Of a stretch of 64,000 nucleotides of DNA, positions 54,110 to 62,138 are shown piece by piece. The translations under genes were made by a program, and so were the position numbers. Source of the DNA: JACMLD01 sp039916305. Lineage in GTDB: Bacteria; Bacteroidota; Bacteroidia; Chitinophagales; Chitinophagaceae. Within the stretch, counting starts at the first letter, position 1. Each line of letters begins with the position of its first letter. The stretch spans positions 38,219 through 102,218 of the forward strand of contig JBDSLR010000020.1 in the NCBI GenBank assembly GCA_039916305.1, written 5' to 3'. The notes under the pieces are model-generated. The model had not been told where the DNA came from. It saw nothing but the letters and a program-made list of their open reading frames with translations, and did no database searches.

Positions 54110-54478
54110 AATATATGACAGTTGGGCGGCCAGTTATTAAATCAATATACGCGTTATGAAATTGTATTTCAAAAGTACTTTGAAATACAAAGTAAAGTAA
54201 AATAAATTCGCCGTGCAAATTTTTTTCGGAATAATTTTTAATTGATTCCCCAAACGGTTTGTCCTGTAGTTATTGATTCAGGCGTGCTGCTGGTTTCAAG
54301 GGTTTTGATAGGATTACTGGCTACGATTTGCTAACGGATGCGGTAATCGTATCAACGCCGCTTTACAAAAGCCCGTTTCTTTGCAGCAGGGTAGATGCGG
54401 GGGATGAAATTGATTATCGCTTTCGGACGCGACGGGCGCGTTATACTGATGGAGCATTCACCCGCCTGCTCTTTCTGC
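54110..54478. other. Intergenic region before the RibD-like gene
   Basis: A gap of about 370 bases. The region around 54165-54180 has the near-palindrome TTTCAAAAGTACTTTGAAA, and 54340-54470 is GC-richer without a convincing reading frame; the leftward frame ending at 54352 overlaps the RibD-like gene and looks spurious. Confidence 0.35.
54170..54177 (-). promoter_or_regulatory. Possible -7 box for the two-helix membrane protein gene
   Basis: Minus-strand TACTTTTG matches TAnnTTTG and lies about 60 bases upstream of the start codon. No clear TTTG element was found at 20 bases, so support is weak. Confidence 0.3.
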
Positions 54479-55087
54479 TCATGAGGCAAGGTTACCTGTC
54501 TTAACCTTTCCGGCCCGCTTGTAGCTGGCAATAATAACACCACCTGGAGTAATAACATTTTCCACTAATGTAAATGCTGCCGGAACAATATTATTGTCAA
54601 AAAGCTTTTTCCCCTTTCCCAAAATTAAGGGGTGAATTTTGAGCCTGAGTTCGTCTGCCAGCTCATGCTTAAGCAGCAACTGGGCGAGTTTACTGCTACC
54701 CCAAACCTGGATATCAGCACCTTTGGAACTTTTAAGCTTCCTGATATCCCCCAGGCTTTTAATTAATACTGAGTTATTCCAACCGGTCACCAGTGGATCA
54801 GACTTCTTCATCTTTTTAGAGAACACGTATTTTACCCCTTCATTGATCCCGGGCCAAAAGTCTCCATGTTCAGGCCAGTAGTCAGCCCAAATCTGAAATG
54901 TTTTTCTGCCTAAAAGATAGTCTGCAGGTTTTAACTCCTGGTGCACCACCTTGTCATAAACTTCATCAGAATAAGGGGCTACCCAACCACCATATTTAAA
55001 ACCGCCTTCTGTATCTTCTTTTGGTCCGCCTGGCGCCTGCATAACGCCATCCAATGTAATCATTGACAGGATAGTTATTTTTCTCAT
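54479..55087 (-). CDS. RibD-C / dihydrofolate-reductase-like protein
   Basis: A 202-residue protein with one RibD C-terminal (DHFR-like) domain. The typical text is MRKITILSMITLDGVMQAPGG, LLGRKTFQIWADYWP and LRLKIHPLILGKGKKLFD. The family reduces pteridine-like or other substrates with NADPH; no substrate can be named. A decayed relative lies at 60971-61430 in the same direction, so two copies once existed here. It starts with ATG and has no signal peptide. Confidence 0.85.
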   Translation of the reverse strand: MRKITILSMITLDGVMQAPGGPKEDTEGGFKYGGWVAPYSDEVYDKVVHQELKPADYLLGRKTFQIWADYWPEHGDFWPGINEGVKYVFSKKMKKSDPLVTGWNNSVLIKSLGDIRKLKSSKGADIQVWGSSKLAQLLLKHELADELRLKIHPLILGKGKKLFDNNIVPAAFTLVENVITPGGVIIASYKRAGKVKTGNLAS

Positions 55088-55254
55088 ATCGTTGCTGCTT
55101 TATATGATTTTAAAGTGCTGAAAATTACTTTCGTTTGCAATACAAATTTCGTGATAAGGATCAGCAAGTTGCAGTGTAAATGCGACAATATCAGTGGTTA
55201 AACGCGACAGGCTGGTAGCATTCCGAAGACAGATAATCGTAAAGAACAAACAGG

Positions 55255-55707
55255 TTATTTCAGTTTGTCAGGAAATTTATCCATGGTGAGGTTTAATTTT
55301 ATATTGTGTTCCAGGTACGCTTTTAAGCCATCTAAAACAGTAGTGAAACCACCCACATAATCAAGCATTGTGGCAAACAGGTCTTTTTTCCGGTGTTCAA
55401 AATCGTAGCAAATAATTTTTACCAGCGCCTGATTATTTTTAAAAGGTTCAAACAAAAAGTCGACCTTACTTTTAGGATTACCCCACCGGATTGTAATTTT
55501 TTTGGCCGGTAAAATTTCTAAAGGCGTTACCTCGGCTTTAACGCCATACATTTCCCATTCCCAGGTCACGGGTTTATTTTTTTCGAGTTTTCCACTCGAT
55601 TTTGTAAACCAAAACTGGGTAGTGATTTTTGGGTCAATAAAAGCATTGAAGACTGTTTTTGGCGATTTTCTAATTAATAGTTGTACTTCAATTTTTTTGA
55701 TGTCCAT
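55255..55707 (-). CDS. SRPBCC / AHSA1-like (START superfamily) protein
   Basis: A 150-residue helix-grip protein of the SRPBCC superfamily. Pattern seen: LLIRKSPKTVFNAFIDPKITTQFWF at the start, VTWEWEMYGVKAEVTPLEI in the middle and an amphipathic C-terminal helix MLDYVGGFTTVLDGLKAYLEH. Such proteins bind small hydrophobic ligands or co-chaperone Hsp90 homologues; this one is not further classified. It stands alone. Confidence 0.82.
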   Translation of the reverse strand: MDIKKIEVQLLIRKSPKTVFNAFIDPKITTQFWFTKSSGKLEKNKPVTWEWEMYGVKAEVTPLEILPAKKITIRWGNPKSKVDFLFEPFKNNQALVKIICYDFEHRKKDLFATMLDYVGGFTTVLDGLKAYLEHNIKLNLTMDKFPDKLK

Positions 55708-55973
55708 ACAATTTTTATTTTTTGAATGTGCTTGGTTAATATACGATGGAGGTTAAGGTTGCTGCTGTTTTAGTTTTGGCAGTTTTTTTCTGATTCAGGC
55801 TGGCAGACAACCGGACCCGCGTAATAGTTGAATTTTGCACTAAAATGTAAAAGGCTTAAAAGTGCTATCGGGCAACCATTACTTTAGAAAAATTGAATGG
55901 CCGTTTTCTCCAGCCTTCATCCTGCGTGGCAGCAGAAGCTTGTGTTAACAGTTAATTTTTTTTCGGTGGTGAT

Positions 55974-56738
55974 TCAATTCCATATTTCATTCATTTCAGT
56001 CAGTATAATTGGCATGCTATCAGTAACTACAATGGTATGTTCGTGCTGCGCCATAAAGCCACCTTTATTTCCTACCATTGTCCAACCATCATGCGAGGTC
56101 TCGGCGTAGGTGGATGTTGTTGAAATAAATGTTTCAATAGCAACAACCGTATTTTTCTTAAACCTTGTCAGGTTAAACCGATCTTTATAATTTGCAATTT
56201 CGGACGGTTCTTCATGAAGACTTTTGCCTATGCCGTGCCCCGTCAGGTTTTTGATTACTTTATAACCACGTTTCTTTGCTTCAGTTTCAATCAAATGCCC
56301 GATGTCTGATATACGAACGCCACCCTTTATATTATAAATAGCCTTCTGCAGTATCTGCTTTGAAGCGTCAATGAGTTTTTGATGTTGATGAATATCGGCG
56401 CCCAGTACAAATGAGTTGCCATTGTCCGACCAAAAGCCATCAAGTTCGGCTGAAACATCAATATTTATCAGGTCGCCCTCTTTCAATATGCTGTTGTTGG
56501 ACGGAATGCCGTGGCAAAATTCATTGTTAACGCTTATACAGGTCCAGCCAGGAAAACCATAGGTAGTGAAGGGTGCTGATTTTGCTCCAAAATCCGATAG
56601 TATTTTTGCCCCATAGTTGTCTAATTGTTTTGTTGTCATACCTGGTTGGGCATAGGCGCTCATTTTCTTCAATGTGCAGGCAACGGCTTCACTTGCCTTT
56701 TTCATGCCCGTGAGTTCTGTTTCTTTTGTTATTGACAT
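55974..56738 (-). CDS. map: Methionine aminopeptidase, type I
   Basis: A 254-residue pita-bread-fold peptidase that removes the initiator methionine. Metal ligands are recognisable: D in INIDVSAELDGFWSDNG (two Asp), H in NLTGHGIGKSLHEEP, E in VVAIETFIST and E in AQHEHTIVV. Type I Map normally functions as an essential housekeeping enzyme. In a region of accessory genes, this may be a second copy. Length is at the lower end for bacterial type I. A second map elsewhere would decide the point. Confidence 0.88.
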   Translation of the reverse strand: MSITKETELTGMKKASEAVACTLKKMSAYAQPGMTTKQLDNYGAKILSDFGAKSAPFTTYGFPGWTCISVNNEFCHGIPSNNSILKEGDLINIDVSAELDGFWSDNGNSFVLGADIHQHQKLIDASKQILQKAIYNIKGGVRISDIGHLIETEAKKRGYKVIKNLTGHGIGKSLHEEPSEIANYKDRFNLTRFKKNTVVAIETFISTTSTYAETSHDGWTMVGNKGGFMAQHEHTIVVTDSMPIILTEMNEIWN

Positions 56739-56947
56739 ATTAGTTTAATTTTTTTGTTCATGCTGTTTCTATATCCTGACGCTAAGGCGCAATTCTTTTG
56801 GGTTAAATTATTCCATGTTCGGTGTACTGAACCTGGTTGCCCAATGAATTTTAAAATTAGGATTACCACGGCGTTAAAATGGTCACCTGGTTAGCTTGCA
56901 GGCAATCTTTAACCGCAAAGCATTTTGATATTCAATCCGGCTGGTCA

Positions 56948-57472
56948 TTATTTTGTAGTCTTGGCGCCAATTTTTTCTCCCAGCTTTTCAAATTCAACAT
57001 CATTTGATTCCCATAATTCAATTTTATTACCTTCTACATCCATAATATGCACAAATTTTCCATACTCAACCGTTTCAATTTTGTCAACTATTGTAACACT
57101 ATCCCGTCTAAGCTGGTCTATGAGCTCCTCCAAATGTTTCACCCGGTAATTAATCATAAAATCTTTCAGCGACGGTTCAAAGTATTTCGTTTTTTCAGAA
57201 AATGGGCTCCATTGCGTGAATCCCTTTTTCGCTGAGTCCGCACCCTGCCTCCATTCAAAAACTGCTCCATATTGGTTGGTATTTAGGCCCAGGTGATCCT
57301 TATACCATTCTCTCACTTTTTTCGGATCTTTGCATTTGAAAAAAATGCCTCCAATGCCGGTTGCTTTTTTTAACTGGGGTTTAGCACTAAGTGTAGTAGT
57401 GAGCGACTTAAAAGCGAAACCCAATGCAAATGTTGCTACAAATGTGAGCGTAATGAGTATTCTTTTTTTCAT
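56948..57472 (-). CDS. Exported VOC-family (glyoxalase-fold) protein
   Basis: A 174-residue protein with an N-terminal hydrophobic leader (about 5-22) and one glyoxalase-fold domain. The pattern is TGIGGIFFKCKDPKKVREWYKDHLGLN, then YRVKHLEELIDQLRRDSV and the C-terminal MDVEGNKIELWES with the conserved glutamate. The substrate is unknown. The leader suggests an outer-leaflet or periplasmic form, unusual for VOC proteins, which are mostly cytosolic. Confidence 0.82.
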   Translation of the reverse strand: MKKRILITLTFVATFALGFAFKSLTTTLSAKPQLKKATGIGGIFFKCKDPKKVREWYKDHLGLNTNQYGAVFEWRQGADSAKKGFTQWSPFSEKTKYFEPSLKDFMINYRVKHLEELIDQLRRDSVTIVDKIETVEYGKFVHIMDVEGNKIELWESNDVEFEKLGEKIGAKTTK

Positions 57473-57618
57473 TTTGTTGCCATTGATGTTTTATGAGGAT
57501 TACTTTTACATTTATCTCTGACGCTAAAACTTACTGCCGGGAAAATGCCATTTTGTTCAGCCAGCTATCGAAGTTGATTTGTAAAAACCTTTTTCAAAAC
57601 TAATTATTTGCTGTCAGT

Positions 57619-58017
57619 TTATTCCAGCCTATACCTGTAATAATACATAATATAGTCTTTTGTTCCTTCAATGCCAACACCATGTGCATATGATCCGGAG
57701 GGGCTCATATTTCCGTTAAAGCCGATAACCTTTATACTGGCTGCCACCCTTTTGGATGCAAGTGCTCACCTCGTTTTGTTAGCAAATCCCACTAACACAT
57801 GTGGAATTGGTCCATATTCAAGGTCCCTGGATATAAATATCTTTATGTACAGGCTGTCTTTCAGTTGTATGTAATTGCTTTCAAAAGATATTGGGAGCTC
57901 CGTTTGAAACTTTGGCTTTATTGTTTTCTTTCCTGCTTGGAACTCGCCGCAGTACCCAGTATCAAAAAGGCGCTGCGTGTTCCGATGCTGGAGGAAGCTA
58001 TTGAATGCCGGTTCCAT
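57619..58017 (-). pseudogene. Unrecognised gene interrupted by an in-frame TGA
   Basis: On the minus strand two protein-like halves lie in the same frame, separated by one TGA (57766-57768): the first ends LPISFESNYIQLKDSLYIKIF and YGPIPHVLVGFANKTR. The second continues ALASKRVAASIKVIGFNGN and HGVGIEGTKDYIMYYYRYRLE to a TAA at 57619. I do not know the family. A nonsense mutation is the simplest reading; a read-through codon or a chance frame cannot be excluded. The upstream end has no clear start beyond the ATG at 58017. Confidence 0.4.
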
Positions 58018-58171
58018 CCAGCTTTTTTAAAGCGCCTTTTTGTGCTCAGTTATGGCATAAAACTTTCGTATTTTACAGTATGCTTCCACTGGCCAGAAGC
58101 GCTTTGTTACTTAATTATTGATTTGCTGAAGGCTGGTTTTTCGTTGGACCGGATATAATTAATCTTGCTGT

Positions 58172-58990
58172 ATGTCAGAAAAAAAATACAAATCCTGGCG
58201 GGTTATGCTTCATGAAACAATTTATGAATCAAATACAATTGCTGGTAAAACTTTTGATATAGCGCTGCTGATTTTTATATTGGCTTCCATCATGGTAGTC
58301 ATGCTTGACAGCATAGACTCTTATCACAAAACCTACGGCGCTCTTTTTTATACAATCGAATGGATTTTTACAATAGTTTTTACCCTCGAATATATACTGC
58401 GCTTATTGGCTATCAATAAGCCTGTGCGCTATGTGTTCTCGTTCCTGGGGATCATTGATCTTCTTGCACTCATTCCATTATACCTCAGCATAATATTTTC
58501 CGGGGCTCAATCGCTTTTAGTTTTGCGTGCCCTGCGGCTTCTGAGAATATTCCGAATCTTTAAACTTACTCATTTTCTTTCTGAGATGGCGTTCTTGAAA
58601 ATGTCAATTTCTACAAGTATGAAAAAAATCAGCATTTTTATGCTTGTTGTTTTCACACTGGTCATTATTCTTGGATCTGTCATGTATCTGGTTGAAAATG
58701 GCGAGAACGGCTTTAATAGTATCCCTGACAGTGTTTATTGGGCTATCGTCACCATTACTACTGTTGGCTATGGCGATATATCGCCGGTGACACCGTTGGG
58801 TAAATTTATAGCTTCCATTATTATGTTTATGGGTTACGGAATAATTGCGGTTCCTACTGGCATCATTACAACAGATATGGCCATGACAGTACGCAACAAA
58901 AAGCCCGGAAGTGAAGTGTGTCCTGCTTGTGGAAGAGAGAGTCATGATGGAGATGCAAAATTTTGCAAGTATTGCGGTTCGCTTTTGTAA
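58172..58990 (+). CDS. Voltage-gated-type potassium channel with C-terminal zinc ribbon
   Basis: A 272-residue six-helix channel subunit of the VIC/Kv type. The S4 voltage sensor has arginines at 119, 122, 125 and 128 (LRALRLLRIFRIF), and the pore filter is TTVGYGD (196-202), so it is K+-selective. After the sixth helix the protein ends in a short zinc ribbon: C250, C253, C265 and C268 in CPAC and CKYC, a soluble domain not found in most bacterial Kv channels. It is the only rightward gene in this part of the window. The ligand of the ribbon, if more than zinc, is unknown. Confidence 0.87.
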   Translation: MSEKKYKSWRVMLHETIYESNTIAGKTFDIALLIFILASIMVVMLDSIDSYHKTYGALFYTIEWIFTIVFTLEYILRLLAINKPVRYVFSFLGIIDLLALIPLYLSIIFSGAQSLLVLRALRLLRIFRIFKLTHFLSEMAFLKMSISTSMKKISIFMLVVFTLVIILGSVMYLVENGENGFNSIPDSVYWAIVTITTVGYGDISPVTPLGKFIASIIMFMGYGIIAVPTGIITTDMAMTVRNKKPGSEVCPACGRESHDGDAKFCKYCGSLL

Positions 58991-59208
58991 GCGGCAAAGT
59001 TTCTTTCAATAGCGGCGGTAAATATCAGGAGTAGGCAATATTAATCAGATAGGGGTCAGGCTATAGTAGATTAACACAAAACACACTTTTTCAAAAGTCT
59101 TTTCTATGCTTTCTGGTAACTTGAAAATGGCTTCTATATGTGGACTGCCCGTGCCATTGTTGCGGCATCGGGCCAACTTTGCGCCGAACCAAACGTTGTA
59201 GGATCGCT

Positions 59209-59988
59209 TTATTTTTGTTGCTGGTACCAGCGTTCCATTTGGTGTTGAAGCATTTGCTCGCGTGTCTTGTCAGTAAGAATTTGAGTATAAGTCATTTTTT
59301 TAACGTCTATACAATATTTCACAAGCAACCAGCTTTTGTAATAGCTTATCACTGTTCCGGTACTGTCCGAAAATTGTATCCAGCCATGATTATCTGTTTT
59401 TTCAGTGAGCAATAGCCGGTCAATATTTTGGGCAAGGTCTTTTTGATCCCCGTTCTGGCGTGCCACATATTCAGGATAACCTTCCCATTTCCAATTGTCA
59501 ATTTTGGCAATAGGGTTAGACTGCCGGATCCCGAGTTTGTCAAATTGAAAACAATGGATCATTTCGTGGACTAATAATTGGGTTAAATTCCATCTATAGC
59601 CGTTCAACTCCACAAAATTGTTTTCAAAATCGGCTTTGCCAAATAAAACAACTTTATTGTAAAATCCTCTTGCAAACGCTTTCCCGGCAATGATTTCAAT
59701 AAGCGGCGGGTAGTTAGAACCGTCATTCAGGCAAATGTCAAGTTTCAAATCCGGGTTGTGGAACTCACTTGCTGTTACAAGTTGTTCTGCCTGGGAAAGT
59801 CGTATTTGCAATAATTTACCGATCGGCTGGTTATGGAAAATGGTATAATTATGCTGGGTCGTTTTGTTGGCGTACGTCAACATTGGTTTTAAAATAATAA
59901 TCAACAAAAGTCCTGCTATAAATAACGTTATTGCGGTAACTCTTAAAATCCATTGTTTGAATTTTATTATCATTTCAGGGAGTTTCAT
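59209..59988 (-). CDS. Membrane-anchored gluzincin-like predicted zinc peptidase
   Basis: A 259-residue protein with one N-terminal transmembrane segment (about 14-35). The zinc motif HEMIH (141-145, LLVHEMIHCFQFDK) is followed 24 residues later by E169 in NWKWEGYPEYVAR, the HExxH plus E spacing of gluzincins. The family is not one I can name. The soluble domain should lie outside the cytoplasm. No homologous protease occurs in this window besides the M90 pair, which differ in motif. It runs alone. Confidence 0.7.
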   Translation of the reverse strand: MKLPEMIIKFKQWILRVTAITLFIAGLLLIIILKPMLTYANKTTQHNYTIFHNQPIGKLLQIRLSQAEQLVTASEFHNPDLKLDICLNDGSNYPPLIEIIAGKAFARGFYNKVVLFGKADFENNFVELNGYRWNLTQLLVHEMIHCFQFDKLGIRQSNPIAKIDNWKWEGYPEYVARQNGDQKDLAQNIDRLLLTEKTDNHGWIQFSDSTGTVISYYKSWLLVKYCIDVKKMTYTQILTDKTREQMLQHQMERWYQQQK

Positions 59989-60327
59989 GAAGTTACGCAG
60001 ATCTTTCGGGTTTTTTTGAAAGCAGGAAAGTCATTGCCTGTTTACCCAGGCATAAATGCTCATTGGAAAGTATATTGTAAATGCCGCTGATTGTATTTAT
60101 CCTTGTCACAATCTTTATTTTACTGTTGGTATTTATTCCGCAGCAAATGCGGTTTTAAAAATTCGATTAGCTTTTCGAAAAGCTGGAGAAATAATCCAGG
60201 ACTTACTGTACTGTAGTTTTCTGGAATAGTTGAAACTTATTTATTATTTTGTAAAGCCTTTAAGTGTCAGTGGTATCACGAGTAACATTCACCGCTTGCC
60301 GGCGGTAGTGGAAGCGCACATTTATTT
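59989..60327. other. Intergenic region between the peptidase and vanZ genes
   Basis: About 340 bases with no gene. The text is AT-rich; GCTTTTCGAAAAGC at about 60171-60184 is a short palindrome. No promoter box of the exact consensus was found. Confidence 0.35.
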
Positions 60328-60867
60328 TTATTGATATCTTATTGGAAGCATGTTTAATTTTAATAGTAACAGCAATAAAATCGTAATAATAGTACCTATT
60401 GAGGCAATTATATTAATAAATTTTTGCGCCTTATTATTATGGAGTATTTTTTCTATTACTTTATAAAGCATTAGCCCAAGTGTTCCGCCTGAAGTGTTAG
60501 TAATGATATCCGTAATATCAGAAGCTCCAACCCTTAAAGTAAATTGGAGTGCTTCACACAGTAAACTTATAAAGAAAAATACGAAAATGCTTTTTCCAAA
60601 AGTCCATTGTCTGAATAAGGCTCCTGCATATATGCCGAGCGGTACAAAGATCACTGCATTAAAAATCATTTCACTATAGGAAATTGAGCCATTTATTATT
60701 GAAGGCTTACTAAATGGAATCATGTTTACGCTTCGGCTTGCCATATAAGAAAAACGTACCCCTAATTTGAATACTACAATCCACAATAACGCAGCCAGGT
60801 AGATGGTCAATAATATAGTAGTTAGCTGGTCTGGTTTATTAGCATTCCAATTGTTTTTAAACTTCAT
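60328..60867 (-). CDS. VanZ family membrane protein
   Basis: A 179-residue four-helix membrane protein of the VanZ family. The recognisable pattern is NMIPFSKPSIINGSISYSEMIFNAVIFVPLGIYAGALF, which I quote in pieces: NMIPFSKP, then NAVIFVPLGIYAG, then LCEALQFTLRVGASDITDII. VanZ confers low-level teicoplanin resistance in enterococci, but most members have no proven role. No van cluster genes are near, so resistance is not implied. It stands alone. Confidence 0.85.
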   Translation of the reverse strand: MKFKNNWNANKPDQLTTILLTIYLAALLWIVVFKLGVRFSYMASRSVNMIPFSKPSIINGSISYSEMIFNAVIFVPLGIYAGALFRQWTFGKSIFVFFFISLLCEALQFTLRVGASDITDIITNTSGGTLGLMLYKVIEKILHNNKAQKFINIIASIGTIITILLLLLLKLNMLPIRYQ

Positions 60868-60970
60868 GTTTTATCATATTAAAGAAATACATACTTTCAC
60901 TTCGTTACCAGTATTGGCTTATTAAAACTTTCTGTTATTGTTCTTAAAATGCTGTGAGGGCTTGTTGCTA

Positions 60971-61430
60971 TTATTTTTCCACTGTATAATTCAGCTCAGT
61001 TACACCGCAAGTAAATTGCCGGGTTGTTAATAATTTTAGGTTGATTTTGTCTTTGATCTTTGTAAACAGTGGAATGCCGCTTCCAGGAATAACTGGATTA
61101 ACAAATAGCCAGTAGCCGTCAATCAGGTTCAGTTCAATAGGCGAATGGATTGCTTCGGAGTTCCGCAAAGTAAAAAATGTGTCCGTGCCTGTTGTTTTAT
61201 TTCATTTAGTCGTTCAAGAAGGTTGTCACTAATAATTTTCGTGTTAGTTAAACCCGCGTCTTTCATTGTTTTTGATAAAACAACTTTGTGAACTTTCCCC
61301 ATACCATTTTTGAACGTTCAGTGTCGTGCTTGCTTGCTGCCGGCTCGTCTCCTGTGGCAGGCCAGTAATCTTGCATCATCTGATAAGTTGCCCGTTCATA
61401 TAATGCAGTGTCGCTTTCGCTTATCCGATT
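60971..61430 (-). pseudogene. Decayed RibD-C / DHFR-like gene
   Basis: Reading leftwards, the fragments RISESDTALYERATYQMMQDY, KVHKVVLSKTMKDAGL with NLLERLNEIKQQ, and ELNLIDGYWLFVNPVIPGSG lie in three different frames. Together they follow the order of a RibD-C-family protein (GRxTYxMMxxYWP, VVLSKT, LVNPVIPGSG). The N-terminal beta strand with the start codon is missing. At least two frameshifts are present. An intact relative is at 54479-55087. Confidence 0.8.
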
Positions 61431-61509
61431 ACCGGCATTGCTTCCGCTTAAGTCTTATTTTGTTCAGCCCTTATTTTGCAAATGAAATATCAGGGGTTGT
61501 TTATTGTGT

Positions 61510-61915
61510 TTAAGGTGTTTCAGGAGTTGAGATGTCTAGAACGTTTTTCCAGTTACCGACATTTTGCGTCTTCCTTGCATATGGCTCTGTTATTCGGTGT
61601 TATAATATTTCCAATAGAATCTTTAAATGCCACCTGGAAATAGTTAATAAGATATGCCATGTCTCTACTGTCTGATACTTCAACATTTGGGGGTTGCCAA
61701 CTTATCCGAAAGCCGGGAATTTTAAACCCTTCTTATAACCATTTGTAGGATGGCTGGTTTACCATTCAAAGATGATTGATTTGCGGATATCGAAGTTGCA
61801 TTATCGGCCCAATAACTAACTGTTTTTCCACATCACCGGTATATGCAACCTTAAACTACGCCTTTGCTAAGTTGCCTAAGTTTTTCCCCTTCGGTTTTTT
61901 TGTCACCTTTTTTTT
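61510..61915 (-). pseudogene. Decayed DUF4440 / SnoaL-like gene
   Basis: Frames on the minus strand give, in order, EGEKLRQLSKGV, SYWADNATSISANQSSLNGK with PAILQMVIRR, then WQPPNVEVSDSRDMAYLINY with FQVAFKDSIGN, and finally GNWKNVLDISTPETP to a stop at 61510. This is the order of a DUF4440-type cone-fold protein, but successive parts are in different frames. No intact start or single frame remains, so the gene is dead. Confidence 0.75.
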
Positions 61916-62138
61916 TGACTACAACCCTTTAATATCAAATGAGTAATACTTAAATTGGCCGTTTCCTATTTGAAGTTTTGATTTTGAGTATGCCGTCCGC
62001 CTGTTCAGGGAACCAGTTAAGAAACTTAAGTTTTGTAATTTACAAAAAAAGCGCTCTTTAAGAAACGCAGCCACTGTTGTCTTTTCAAATTGTAAATAAG
62101 AATATTTATTTTCATTATGAAAACTTCCGTTCAATGAT

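Noticed and set aside
60328..60867. vanZ as evidence of glycopeptide resistance
   Set aside because: Single vanZ genes are common and no vanA-type ligase, vanH, vanX or regulator genes are near.
48142..61915. Integron-like cassette array (arr, VOC, SRPBCC, DUF1801, RibD, YciI, DUF4440 families, mostly one direction)
   Set aside because: The gene mix is typical of cassettes, but no integrase and no paired attC-like sites between genes could be seen.
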